64,000 bases of DNA from Cricetomys ansorgei (GCA_026225945.1 JAMJFZ010000107.1:51065001-51129000); one strand, 5' to 3'. Numbered from the stretch's first letter, positions 1 through 11,909 are shown. Translations and numbers: made by a program. Notes: a model not told the origin generated them from the sequence alone.

Positions 1-274
1 CCCCTCCCAGCCCTGGCTGGGTCACCCCAAGATCATTCTGCTCTGTGAGATGAAGAATGGGCAATAGAGAGGTGACAGTGGTCTCCATCCCCATCTCCAT
101 CTCCCTCCTCTGCTACCCACCTCATTCCCAGGGGACCTTGGCCTTGATTTTTAGCTCTGACTTTCCAAAGACCTTGAGCTCAGCTCAAAATTTAAACTGT
201 GCGCAAACTTTGACTTATTTTAAGCTTTGCAGCTCATTGATGGTTGAAAATCTGCACTAAGTCATGTCTGATAA

Positions 275-345
275 GAAAAAAGGAAAGAAAGAAGGAAAGG
301 AAGAAGAGAAAGAAAAGGAAAGAAAAACAAAAAAGGGCCCAAAGG
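275..345. repeat. Purine-rich low-complexity tract
   Basis: About 70 bases made almost only of A and G (GAAA/GGAA units). The Lys/Glu-rich frames over it are artefacts. Confidence 0.85.
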
Positions 346-2002
346 CTCAGGTTGCACAGATGGCTAATTATGAAATGCATCCCTACATGGCTGAGAAACA
401 GCTTCAAAACCCACCCGAAGAAATAATTTTTTTTTCCTCTTTCTCCACATATTCATGGGGTCAGGGTGTAAGGGCCAGTTTATGCCTCGATGTTGCAGGT
501 CAATGAGCCTGTGATTGGAGGTTCCAGAGTCAGGCACAAGCAGGTGCCCATCCGCTATTGTTCACTGCGATTCAGAAGCAAGGCTGCATTTGATTTCAGC
601 ATCAGCTCCCTGCTTAACATGCACGGATGAACCGAGCTCAGGGACACACAGGCGGCGGCTGGGAAGGAGCCCAGCTCCCCCTCCCATGGGCTCTCAGATG
701 TCTATATTCCGTCTAGACTGCAGCGCTAATGAAGTGGAGCAGCTGCACGTGCCAAACGATGCTCACAGCTCCCTGCCCCACCCCCCATTGCCAGACCAGG
801 CTCATTTACAATTTAATAATGGCTTTCCCAAATTACAGTATCGGATCATGAGTATTTGATGCTGATCTCCAAGCTTCGTTTTTCACATGGTTCAGTGAAC
901 TACCACTTCTGCAGGAAAGTCAAATAGGAACCCTCTGGGACTCTCTTTCATTGGAGATCAAGGCTTATCTTCTGGTTTCCTTCTGGCTTAAACTCCTAAT
1001 GCAACAAGGAGTAATACTTGCTTCTACCATGCTCTGGGAAAGCTGAATTTTGTGTTGTGTATTGGGGAACACTAGCTCTAGATTCCAAGAGGCTTGGCAC
1101 AATCTCTCATAGATAGGGAAAGATCCTTTGCCCCAAGTTTGAACTCAGTGCTGGACCCTCTTCTTCAATGCAATCTCATCACTTTCCCTGACTTAAGTTT
1201 CTTTGAGATTGCATATGACCTCCAGGTTCAGCACCAGGAAGCAAGGTGAGAGTTCCCAAAGCACACGAGCACAGGCCAGGGTCAAGGAGAAGACTGGAGG
1301 GCGAGTCACATGCCAAATTCTCACATTCACTGAACGTCCACACTCCCCTCCATCCTCTCATGGAGTCTACACGGCAACCTGAACATTCGGTTCACTTTGT
1401 TCAGATCATTTTCTGATCACCCTCTCCCCTTCATATGGTCCCTAATTCCAAATAGTTACATCTATGACTCTCTTCTCTATCTACTTCATGATGGTGCAAA
1501 GGCCAAACTACAAGTTCAGCAGCAACTGTACTTCAAAGTTGCTCTTTCCCTGGGTTGGGAAGATTCAGGAAGATCCTCTCTTGGGATGCTGGGCAGGGGC
1601 AATAAGGGACACTCTAGACACAACGAGAAACGATGGAGACTCCATGCTGACTGAGCCACTGAGCCAAAGGTTTGGTATTCAATGTATTTTTGACTTCTCA
1701 TATTTGCAACTTATAATTGGTATTTTGGGACACAGCTTCAGCATAAGCCAAGAAGTAAATATACTCGATACAGCCATCCTAACAGAGGAAGAAACTATGG
1801 ACCCCTTTCTTCCTTTAACTTCTGTTGCAGGGAGGTGGGCACGATGTTTAGCTTACTTATCCAGAAGGCAGCTTCTGGGTTCAGACATGAAATGACAATG
1901 AAGTCCAAGAACTAATTCCAAGGAAGCTCCCTTAGGTCAGCTGTCTTCTTCCTTCCCTTCCCTCCCTCCTCTCTCTTTATCTCCTGTGGCCCTGGTGGGT
2001 AA

Positions 2003-2196
2003 AGCAGGGGCCTCACACATGCAAGCGCTTTACCACTGAGCCACATCCCCAGGACATTTCTCATTTTAAGGCAGAGTCTTGCTGGCTTGCCCAGGTTGGC
2101 TCACTGTGTAGCCTGGGCAGGCTGTGAAATTTGGATCCTCCTCCTTCAGGCCTCTGAGTAGCTGGGATCACAGACCAGTGATACCAAGCCCGGCAG
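2003..2196 (-). mobile_element. B4-like composite SINE
   Basis: In plus orientation it shows a reverse-complement ID/tRNA-like part (GCAAGCGCTTTACCACTGAG) followed by a reverse-complement B1-like part (AGAGTCTTGC, CTCTGAGTAGCTGGGATCAC). So in sense orientation it is B1-like then ID-like, the B4 arrangement. The subfamily name needs a library search. Confidence 0.75.
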
Positions 2197-3311
2197 TGTT
2201 TCTTGCTGCCAGTGTCTGCTCTCTTGACCATAACCCGATGCAAGTCTTCAGTGGCCGTGATAATCTGTATAACTACGTGGAGCTTCCTAGTAGCTGACCC
2301 TGTACCCTTTTTACAGAGGAGTGCCTTCTCTGTACTATACACAGTTCCTTGAACATACTTATCAGGGCTCTCGGTCTGTCTTTTCTGCTGGTATCACAGC
2401 TTCTTCAAAGAAAAATCTCAAGTAAAATTTACTCCAATGGCATAGGTAACTAATCCACCAGCCAAGAATCCAACTGTAACAGGAAATGTCTAAGTCTAAT
2501 GCTCCTGTCTCCAATACTTGACGAGCAGCCATGTTAACTGTCCTGACCTATAAGTGACTTACAAGCTCCATATGGAATCTCATGTTCACACCTATATTTT
2601 CAGATTTTTGGAGTCAAAGCCTGCTGAATATTTGAATGAACTCTACTGCGCTAAAAGCTGTTTTTCTATTGCAACTGGACCAAAAACATAAGAGCATCTT
2701 ATACTCACATCAGGAATCTCATGGTACTATTTCTCAGGGCCAGACAGTGAGATCAGGTACCAGGTATAAAAGGAAGCTTGCCCACCAGGACCAGCTAGTC
2801 AGACCACTGTAGCAGTAAGCTACAATCTTTTACCCTCAACTTAGGGAAGGAGAAAGGAAAGATAGAATTCTTTACCGCTTTTACAAGCGGCCTTAATACA
2901 GAGAGAAAGGTAGAAATCTTCACAGCCTCTTTTTAGGTTGTCCTAAGATCGAATCTCTCCAACCTTTGTTCTCACGTTAACTAACAACAGCAACCCAACC
3001 AGCCAACCACCAACCAATCCCCACCCCAACTCTTGGGGCTTCAGCCCTTTTATGCCCCAAGCTAAAAGTTCCCATAAACCCCTGCAGCAAGCAATCCCAA
3101 AGACAAGTTACAGGTGCCAGAATGGCTGCATCCAACCAAATTATAGCCACCTGTATCAAACATTCCAATTCCAACTTGTAAACAACTATACCACAGCTGG
3201 GGTGGGAACGGGAATCTCTAGTGACTAGTCAGTTAAACCAAAAAGCTTTTCTTAACATAAAAATTCCAAGTGTTCCTCTACAGGCCACAGAATGGGAGAA
3301 GTAGTACCTAC

Positions 3312-4069
3312 TTTCACAGCATAGGTGCTGCCCGGGTCCTCGGAGCAGGTGGCGCAGTAGTAAATCGCATCCCCCGAGTCACAGCAAGGCTTGTTGCATG
3401 TCAGCTTAAAGAGTGACCAGTTATTCTCATTGAAGCGCAGTTCCTTTTTCTGGCCACCCATGAAGAGGTCTTCACATTTGGTCACTAGTCGGGCCAGGGA
3501 CTGTGTGTAGAGGCCACCCAGCTTGGCATAGGTGCCCTCCTTGCTGCTGATGCTGCTCAGCAGACTGTGCAGCTGAAGCTGGGTGCTGCTGGAGGAAGCC
3601 TGGCTGGACACGCTGAGCTGGGAAGATGAAGAGGAGGTGGCAGCTCTGCCCTGGAGACTGGGGCTCCCAAAGCCACCTTTGCTGCCTGCCAGCCCCAGAG
3701 CTGGAGCCCAGGGGGCGGTGCCTTTGAAAGCTTTTTCCAGAGGCTCAGAAGAGGAGAAGACATGGTGGGAATGGTTCCCAGAGTTTAAGGAGTAGTTAAA
3801 AGGAGGCTCATCATGGACACAAACATTGGTTTCTGAGTGGCTTAGGTTCAGCTTGGGACTTGCTGTCCGTGGTTTAGGGGAACCTTGGGTCCAGAAGAAG
3901 CCATCAGGGGAAGAGGCGGCACGGCTCACTATCTTTTTCTGGGGCAGAGGAGGAGGCTGTGCAGGACCACTGGGGGACACATCCTCGGTGGAGCCTGATG
4001 GGAAAGGAACAGGAGCAAAGAGTTTTTTTCCATTGATGGTGGGTGAGTGGGTGGGTTCATATGATGGAC
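3312..4069 (-). CDS. Prag1: Prag1 coding exon 5 (dimerisation helix and start of pseudokinase, residues 753-1005)
   Basis: A 758-nt exon with acceptor TTTTAG|GTCCAT and donor GTGAAA|GTAGGT. It begins with PSYEPTHSP, followed by a Pro/Ser-rich linker (PPPLPQKKIVSRAASSPDGF). Around residues 927-957 is the helix GTYAKLGGLYTQSLARLVTK, the N-terminal helix of the split helical dimerisation (SHED) domain of PEAK family proteins. Next come WSLFKLTCNKPCCDSGDAIY and the pseudokinase N-lobe. The usual glycine loop GxGxxG is not present, but the beta-3 lysine is kept (YAVK). That lysine is the last codon of the exon, in phase 0. The remaining kinase-like fold, with the paired C-terminal SHED helices, must lie in exon(s) left of the window. 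Beyond the donor the frame diverges from the family. Confidence 0.96.
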
Positions 4070-4156
4070 CTAAAAAAAAAAAAAAATCATCAGGCTAGAG
4101 ATCAAAGCCACTGGCCCAGGTGCTGTGGGAGTTTAGTTTTTTTTTTTTTTTTTTTT
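4070..4156 (-). promoter_or_regulatory. Prag1: Exon 5 3' splice region: branch-like CTAAAC, A20 and T15
   Basis: On the transcribed strand this reads A20 (4156-4137), then a branch-point-like CTAAAC just after it, about 50 bases, then T15 (4086-4072) and AG directly before the exon. The acceptor is clear because the frame and protein continue across it. Two other AG dinucleotides with some pyrimidine context (CTCCCACAG, GATCTCTAG) lie upstream and could be cryptic. Confidence 0.75.
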
Positions 4157-4439
4157 AAATCAGTCAAAGTAATTCATTTTATTGTATTTCTTTTCTATTT
4201 CTTTAAATGGTGTATAGACAGTGGACAAAACGCAAACCGTATCAATGGTACACACTGACATTTAAATCTCCCTTCTGCTCTTTCCTTAGGACTAAGTGCC
4301 TTTTAGCAGAAGACTTCTCTGCCAGCAGTTTCTCACACATTGTTCTAATAACCCAAATAAATCTGCACGCGTGGGAACAAACAGTGTCCATTCTTTAGAA
4401 TACTGCTTTTCTTTCACATCTTAGATTTCATCTACTCCA

Positions 4440-4590
4440 CTCTTCTAAATAGCAGTATCGTCCATAATATATGATCATATGTAAGTATCATAATTTAACC
4501 TGCCATCTCTTGATAGACACTTAGGTGATTCTACTCTTCCCAAAACGATGTTGTAACAGCCATAGTCAATTTGAACATCCTTAGCTTGAG
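4440..4590 (-). mobile_element. Old LINE-1 3' fragment (antisense)
   Basis: The text resembles the reverse complement of the end of L1 ORF2 (TTGATAGACACTTAGGTGATT, then ATGTTGTAACAGCCATAG). It is very diverged, so only the family is suggested. Confidence 0.45.
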
Positions 4591-4734
4591 TCCATTTTGT
4601 TAAAAGTCAGGTTCAGAAAGGTATTATTTACTGGAGTAAATATCCTCATCTGTGATGTCTGTGTTTCAGTCGTGTGTGAATGTGTGTATGTGCGTGTATA
4701 CATGTATGCACAGGTATATATGTGTGTGAATGAA

Positions 4735-5009
4735 TACGGAGACCAAGAGGTCAACCTCGGAGGTCATTTCTCAGGTGCCATCCCTCCCACTTTTTGAGAA
4801 AGGGTTTCTTCCTGCCCGGAGGCTTACTCATTAAGCTAGCAATCTGACCAGCAAGCCCCAGGGACAAACCTATCTCTGTTTCTCTGGGACTGGGATTAGA
4901 GACGGTGTCATCACATGTGCTATTTTTTTTTAACTGGGTTCTGGAACTCAGGTCTTCACGTTTGCACAGTATAGCAAACACTTTAATGACCATGCCTTCT
5001 CTCCAGTCC
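4735..5009 (-). mobile_element. Composite tRNA/B1-like SINE (B4/RSINE group)
   Basis: The reverse complement begins GGACTGGAGAGAAGGCATGG (tRNA-derived head), continues into a B1-like body and ends in a GT/CA-rich tail (4675-4735 in plus orientation). Confidence 0.7.
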
Positions 5010-5840
5010 AGATCTCTGTGTTTTCATGTGCAGTTATTTGGGGCTTTCATAAATACCTTTCTGATGTCAGAGAAAGGTCAGTGTGTAGACATTTTAGAAA
5101 TCAGAAAGATCAGAAATTCAAAATCATCTTTAGCTATATACTGGCTTCAAGGACAGCCTGTGCTACGCGGGCCTATCTCAAGACAAAAACAAAACAGAAC
5201 AACCCAGCCGGTCTGGGGACAGCATACTGTCCCTCTTGCCTTCTTCCAGCCTATCGTGACTTTTGCTCTTGCTTCCTGGTTTATCACACAGTTTATCAGA
5301 CTCACAGCAGCTGTCCTTCCCACCTGGCCTTGCTCAGCTATCAGCAGGTCTGGTGAGGGTGGGAGTGTTGAGTGTTCCTGCCAGCAAGGCTAAGTGAATG
5401 ATTTGTGTTGCTTCCAGGAGGCTTGGGTTAATCACAAGCAATAGTGGCACAGTGGGGACCAGAGTATTCCTGTCTAGGAAGTCTCTCCTTGTGGTCACAG
5501 CGGGCTGTGTTCCAGATCCAACCAGTATAAGACAGGGAGACCATTCTGGACTCTGACCTTAGCTGGCTCTGCAAACCTGGAGTCCTCAGGTCTCCTGCCC
5601 CATGCTCCCCAGGAAAGTGCCTCTGCTCCCATGGGCTGGGTCAGTAATGGGGACAAAGTTTACAGATGATTCATTTCCTCCCCATTCTAGCAGGAGAAGT
5701 GGAAGAAAAAGGTTTGAAAAGAAAAGAAAATTGGTTTCACATATCCTGGCTAACGTAAGTCAGGGGCATGACACTTCCCTATGAAGCTCTCCAAGTCTAG
5801 AAGGCCTCTGCTAGTGAGTCCCTAGGTTCAGGAGCAGGAA

Positions 5841-6120
5841 GGCAGGTGCTTTAGATACATCCATTTCCTCATCATTTTGCTTTCTGGGTAGCAGAAAACA
5901 ACCAAATGTAAGGCAGGTGCTTTAGATGTGTCTGTTTCCTCATTACTTCGCCTTCTGGGCTCCAGAAAACAGCCAATGTGAGATAGGTGCTTTAGATTCA
6001 TCCATTTCCTCATTATTTTGCCTTCTGGGTACGAGAAAGCAGCCAATGTAAGGCAGGTGCTTTAGATACATCCATTTCCTCATCACTTTGCCTTCTGGGT
6101 ACCAGAAAACAGCCAATGTG
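5841..6120. repeat. Four-copy 70-bp minisatellite
   Basis: Four head-to-tail units start at 5841, 5912, 5982 and 6052 (unit lengths 71, 70, 70, about 69). Each begins GGCAGGTGCTTTAGAT or a close variant and contains CATTTCCTCATCA, CCTTCTGGGTA, CAGAAAACAGCCAATGT or near forms. Flanks do not repeat. The unit is not a known transposon to me. The length is not a multiple of three, so the repetitive antisense peptides change frame between copies. Confidence 0.95.
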
Positions 6121-7187
6121 TTTTCACTGGGGCGAGCGCTGGAAGTGAGAGTAGGGAGTGGGGTGAGATCTGAATACCTGTTCGTGCCTGAATCAGGGCC
6201 TCCAGGATCAGAGGCACATGTCCAGAGACAGAGTTCCTTTCCCATCCCTAGTTCAAGGTGCCAGTGAGGCTGCTAACAAGTCAGTGTCTTGGCTAGTCCG
6301 TTCTTTAAGTCTTGTTCTGATTTTCTAAGCTTTGACTGTTTCTGTCCTCATCTTTAATGTCAACTTCCTGGATGTCACCAACATGCCCCTCTCTGCTTCA
6401 ACTCGGGATTTGTGAGTAAACAGCAGGAATCACCTAGTCACATGCAGCTGAGCTTCCCCCAGAAAAAAAGGCCTGGATTGTACCGTTTGGAATTCCACCA
6501 CTAATGATCTAGAATTTTAGTAGCTCTCTAGTTCAACCTTTCTAAAAATGCATTTTGTCTGAAAGCCACCCTAGAAACTCCTGTACTATCTCTAGGCAGA
6601 TGGCTATGTGGCTTCCATCATTCCTCTATTTCTAATTCCCACACTGGAAGCTGGTTAACTTTCTAATCAGGAATGATGGAGGGACTATTTTAAAAACTAA
6701 TCTATCTCACATTCATTGCCTCGATCACCAAGGAGAATCAAAATGTCAGTTATAGACCCTGCACAGAGCCAGTGTTCAGACAGCTGAGAGGAAGACTCTC
6801 TCCCCCTACCCTAGTCTGTGTTCCCATGACAATCCTGTAAGAACTGAATTGGTGGGCGATTTTGATTGGATCCAAACCCTAGAGACGCCTGGGCAAATCC
6901 GGTAGGAGTACTAGGTGCTCAAAAGCAGGTAAAGCTCCAAGGATTAACATGCAGTCTGGTCAAATATGTTTAATTTCTTAGATGTAATGAATTTGTGCCA
7001 TAACGGCCCAGCTAATGAGAGGAGGCACTGAAGAAATGCTCCTACATCATATACCTGCCCAGCAGAGGGTAAGGCACAACGTTGCACAAAGCTTATCAGT
7101 GACGGATGGCTCACTGCTAGTGTGGACTTCATGTATCCAACTGGTATTGTATACTCAAATAAAGATTCTCATTTTTAAGTAAAAATG

Positions 7188-7458
7188 GGCCTGGAGAGAT
7201 AGCTTAGGTGGTAAAGAGATATGAGTTTGAGCGTCAGAACCCATGTAAAAAGAGAGACTTGGTGGTACAAGCCTGTAATCTTATCACTAGTGTTGAAGAC
7301 AGGAGACAGGCAGATTCCTAGGGCTTGCCCATCTAGGCTATGTTGTCAGTTTTGGGTCAATGAGACCATGCTTTAAAGAACAACAACAGTAACACATGGA
7401 TGATACTTGAAGTTGTTCTCTGACCTTTACACACAGGTGCACATGCCTGTACCTGTGC
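7188..7458 (+). mobile_element. Composite tRNA/B1-like SINE (B4/RSINE group)
   Basis: Head GGCCTGGAGAGATAGCTTAG, B1-like middle (CTTGGTGGTACAAGCCTGTA), and end CTGACCTTTACACACAGGTG, the usual tail of this class. Confidence 0.75.
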
Positions 7459-8330
7459 AATCCAGTATGGAACCACAGCTGGTAAGAAGGCCCCACAGTG
7501 AGCTGCAGACACCTTAGGGTCCTATACTCTCTCTAGTATGGATATACTTGGGCTACTCTGAAATGAATGCTAATGTGTGACCTTTTACATGGAATTGTGT
7601 AGTAGTTCACTGCTGTGGTGGTTCAGCCAAGAAGACAAGGAGGTATTTTCATAGGTGGAAGGCCTGCCAAACCTCAGCAGAGGGAACCGCTGTCATGGTC
7701 AGTGCCATACTCACACTGGAACCCTGAGCACCTGAACTCAGGTGTTTTATTTGATTCAGAACTCCTCAGGTGTTCTACTGATAGCACATGCAGATCATTA
7801 CCAATTAACATCCCTCACATAAAACCCAACACCTGCAGACAGTACAAAATGCCAAGACCTAGGTTAGCCCCTCACCTAACAGTACATTCAAACATTTTAA
7901 ACATCACGAAAAATAAACTTTCCCAACAGAGCCATCACTCCAGGGTGAGAGGGCACTGACCCCGACTTTTTAAAAAATTCTTTCTTAGAGAACCATTTCT
8001 TCAAAGCTGCCCTGGGCAACCCCCCTTTGGATGTTGTGCTGCCTGAGTTACTGTTCTCACCAGCTGCTACAGTTTGCACTCAGCAAAGCCAGAAGAAAGA
8101 AAGCAAACATACCCTGACACCCAAAATGCTTCCATAACTCACAGGTAACCCACTGGTGTAGAAAATCTGCCTAAAAAGAAATCCTGAACAACTTTGGCCA
8201 ATGGCCAGAGAGACTCAAATTCCAGTGGCATATGAAAGGAAACTAGTTCTACTATACTCTGGTTGTATGCTGGCACTGGACCACTGTCTCCAAATTCTGG
8301 CTCACAGTGAAGAGTAGGAAAAGTCAAGAA

Positions 8331-8381
8331 AATTTTCTAGGAACGAGGCAAGCATTCTACTGTTGAGCTAAATTCCCAGCT
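8331..8381 (-). mobile_element. ID-like SINE remnant
   Basis: The reverse complement reads AGCTGGGAATTTAGCTCAAC then AGTAGAATGCTTGCC, a diverged copy of the tRNA-Ala-like ID core. Confidence 0.6.
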
Positions 8382-9390
8382 GAGTAACTTGGCACATGAA
8401 CTAAGGGATGTGAACAAAGGGATCCAAACACCGTTTCCCAAGTCTTCCTTCCAGTTCCACACACAGCATACTCAGAGATGAATACCCCGAATCCCTACAG
8501 TGCGTGTACTTCTGTCAAGAGGAAGCCCCTCTGTGGAGAGCACTGATGGTGGTGTGCTGGGTGTATCTCACCAAGGCAAGGGGACGATGAGAGGATATAT
8601 ACTACTAGTCTGCTATCTTTATATTTAGAAAGCAAAGAAGTAGTCAGGATTCCAATGGTTGGGAAAAACAGGTTAGTCCCTCCTCAGAATGCAGGGCAAA
8701 AGTTCAAATGCGGTAGCATGAGGTCTACCTTATGATAGAGTCTTCTCCTCTTGCTGGGTTTTAATAGGTACTTCCACTGTCTCTACAGCCAAATGAGAGC
8801 CGGGCTGACAGAGGAAGTGGTCAGTCCTGTTTTGAGCCATATGAGTGAGTGCTCTTTATCTGTCTTCTGTGCACCGTTCTCTGCCTATAGCCAGGCCAGA
8901 GTAAGCATGGAAGCGGCAGGCACAGTCTCTACTGAGGTCTTCAAGCTCTGCATGTGTGTGTTGGCCATTGCCCCAATTTTGGGTAAGACAAAGCCAACTG
9001 AACTTTGTGTGTGTGTGAAAACTTGGAATATTCTATGGATTGGCACTGGGCAATAGAATGTAGCTGAGCAAACAACTTCAGAGACTTGTCCACTCATCAG
9101 TTAATATATCTTAAGCACCTACTAAATGTGAGGAATTCTGTTTCTACAAATCAGACCCTGGGGCTGTTTGATCCCCTCATTCGAGATGAGGGAAGTACAG
9201 TCAAACCACCTGTGCAGGCAGCTTGCCATGGAGAGGCAGTCTGGGAGGCTTTTGCCAACAGATCGGTAGGGTAGGGCTTCACCAGCTTCACATTTTTTCC
9301 AAAGGGAAGTTGGGCAACTTCTCATTTAGTTCCAGAATCTGAAGAGGCCAGATTGCACACGGAAAAAAAAATATAAAGGGACAAAGGAGA

Positions 9391-9415
9391 GCATTCCTTT
9401 TTTTTAAAGGAATGC
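9391..9415. repeat. Perfect 10-bp inverted repeat (hairpin)
   Basis: Arms GCATTCCTTT and AAAGGAATGC separated by five T. It could form a small hairpin in DNA or in the Prag1 intron RNA. It is not followed by terminator or RNA-gene signals. Confidence 0.8.
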
Positions 9416-9967
9416 CTTGCTTTTTTTCCCCCCAGGAAGATGAATGTGGCTTGAACTGGAAGCATGTGATTTGCATTTTGCAGCTGGATGGAAAACGTGG
9501 CATGTGTGAGGGATGTCTCCAGAGCGCTCCAGCATCCCAGGAAGTGACAGTCAAGGCGATGATGTGGTTTGCGTGGAGGAAAGACACAGGTCTCAGTTTG
9601 GAAGATGGGCCCTTTGTGTCCTCTGCCAGCCAGCAGCCGGGCGGGGCTCTGCCACTGGGATCAACCTCTTGCTGTTGACACAGCCAGGGAGGGATTTCTA
9701 CTGAGGTAGCTAAACTAAAACTTCATTCAAATCACCTTTCACATGGTGTTGGTAGAAAAATAAGCTGACATTTTTAGAGGACAAACTGAGGACAACTACT
9801 TGAAATACATCCAAATTTAAATGCATCCATTTTATTTCTTCTAAGAATTTGTCTCACAGATCGGTATGCTAACCACATCTCCCCAATGTGTGTCTCGGGA
9901 ATCTCAGTTTTGTTTTGTAACAAAACAACCTAAACATGATTGGGAAGAGAAGGGTTTAGCTGATGGC

Positions 9968-9988
9968 TAATAATAATAATAATAATAA
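9968..9988. repeat. (TAA)n microsatellite
   Basis: Seven TAA-type units. Confidence 0.9.
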
Positions 9989-10715
9989 ATACAGTGACTT
10001 TAAAAACTAGGGTACACATAAGTGTTCTGACCTGAACTATAAGTACAAAAATATATACAACTGAATGTTATGACAGTTGAGAAATTCATTAATGATGTAG
10101 GAAAACTGTTCAAAGTGTCAGTGGCTACTGGATGGAACATCAGGAGAGAGACTTTTCACAGTGTACCTCTGCATTGTTTGATATTTAATCACAGATACAT
10201 ATGAGCTTACCGAAGTAACAGGTTAAAATTCAGTTTAAGATGAAGCCTCTTTGCTAACATGGTAATTCAGGATGCTGAAAGTGTTTATAAACAGAATATA
10301 TTTTCTCTGGAACAAACCTCTGTCCTTCAGTAACATCTCCTGGGACAGGATCTCTGACTCAGTTCTTGATGGGCTGGGGCATATACTGTGTTAAGACAAG
10401 TTACTCATATAATATATTAGCCTGAACCTATGGATTTAAGGTCAAGCGATCTAATAAGCCTGTCTAATGGAAGATAAATGTAATTTAAGTAGATAGTTAC
10501 GGGGGCCTTTTTGTGAATCTTTTGTGGAAAAATATGACTTCATTTTTGCAGAGCTGGAGGTGACTGTCTGAGAGGAGAACACATGTTTGCTGAAGGTCAA
10601 GCTGTCACTCATTCTGACTATAGTCTAATCTTTGTGGACTTCCTGTCTCTCTCCTTGACAGGCATTTCTACCCCTCCCCGCCCCCTTCCTGGCTTGATCT
10701 TTTTCCACTGCACTT

Positions 10716-10762
10716 TGTGTGTGTGTGTGTGTGTGTGTGCATGTGCGTGCGTGTGTGTGTGT
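10716..10762. repeat. (GT)n microsatellite, interrupted
   Basis: GT dinucleotides broken by GCATGTGCGTGC. Confidence 0.95.
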
Positions 10763-11209
10763 AACTAGCCATGTCTCTGTGCAGAAAGAGACTGGGCAGT
10801 TATTTCTGGGTCTTCAGCATCTGGATTTGTACCCAGCACAGAGTTTATACCAAACACCTATCAAATGAACAACAGAGCATGTATATAAACACACCCCCAC
10901 CCACCAACATATACATATGTAATTTCTAAAACTTATTGGCATTTTTTGTGGAGAAAAACAAGCTGATGAATCCCACAATATTTAATTGTGTCACTCTAGC
11001 TCTGCCTCCATAGCTATAAAATAAGAACCAGCAGCGCAGTTCTGGCTCTTGCATCGGATGAGGTTCTACTGTCCACTGCATGGTTAGAGATCTCTGCTCT
11101 GCTCTGGTGCTGATGCTGGTGCCTTCTGTTACACAGCAAATTCTAACCTCCGTCTGTTGAATCATTCTGTTAAATCAAAGAGGGAAATGATTTTAATATG
11201 ACAGTAGGT

Positions 11210-11368
11210 CTGTGTTACTTGGGTTTCTGTAGCTGTTTTGAGTCAGTGTCTCCTGTAGATGATGCTGGCCTGGGTTACCGCATTGCTGAGGATGACTTTG
11301 CACTCCTAATGCTCTTGGCCTCCACATCCCAAGCGCTAGGACTGTAGGCCTGTACCGCCGCCCTCAGC
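11210..11368 (-). mobile_element. Diverged B1-like SINE remnant
   Basis: Antisense B1 landmarks are recognisable (GATGCTGGCCTGGGTTACC, CATCCCAAGCGCTAGGACTG), but divergence is high. Confidence 0.55.
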
Positions 11369-11766
11369 TTTAGGTTTGGATGTTTAAAGGTGGTCACTTT
11401 AAGCGTAGAGTTTTCTGCTGGCCATTTAGCTGAGGAGTTCACCCTCACAACCATCCATCCATGCTCTACAACAAACCCATTCTCACAATGCATTTTGTCC
11501 GTCTTGGACCAGGCACAATCCGGACAATGGCTGAGACGGCTTTGTCCTTCTACTCAGTTGACTCTCTGCAGAACAAATTGCTCCCACAGACAAAGAAAGT
11601 GTCCTAACAGATGTACTAGGAGGGCTATGAGATCTGATGAAAGTATAAAATGGAAATTTTTACAATGATATTAAAAAAAAACCATGTTGTTACTTTAAAA
11701 TTTAGATCAATTCTTCCTTTAAAATGTAACAGGATTGAGCTATATTATTTTTTTTTTGGGGGGGGT

Positions 11767-11909
11767 GGTTTTTTGGCAACAAAGTTTTGTTGTGTAGCCC
11801 TGGCTATTCTGGAACTCACTCTATAGACTCCGCTGGCCTGGAACTCAAGAGATCCCTCTGCCTCTGCCTCCCAAGTGTTAGGATTAAAGGCGTGAGCCAC
11901 CGACGGCCT
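11767..11909 (-). mobile_element. B1 SINE (antisense)
   Basis: A clear reverse-complement B1: TGTAGCCCTGGCTATTCTGG, CTGGCCTGGAACTCAAGAG and CTGCCTCCCAAGTGTTAGGA, preceded by a T/G-rich stretch corresponding to the A-rich tail. Confidence 0.9.

Larger units (their letters stand above)
1..3311 (-). other. Prag1: Prag1 intron 5 (partial)
   Basis: From the exon 5 donor to the left edge. It holds a purine-rich simple stretch (about 275-345) and an antisense B4-like SINE (2003-2196). No exon coding the rest of the pseudokinase was found here in any frame, so it lies outside the window. The remaining sequence has no gene I can support. Confidence 0.8.

Noticed and set aside
3583..4098. Plus-strand frames over Prag1 exon 5
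   Set aside because: Shadows of the minus-strand exon.
5828..6245. Repeated peptide on the minus strand over the 70-bp minisatellite
   Set aside because: The unit is 70-71 bp, so the frame changes between copies. There is no stable repeated protein.
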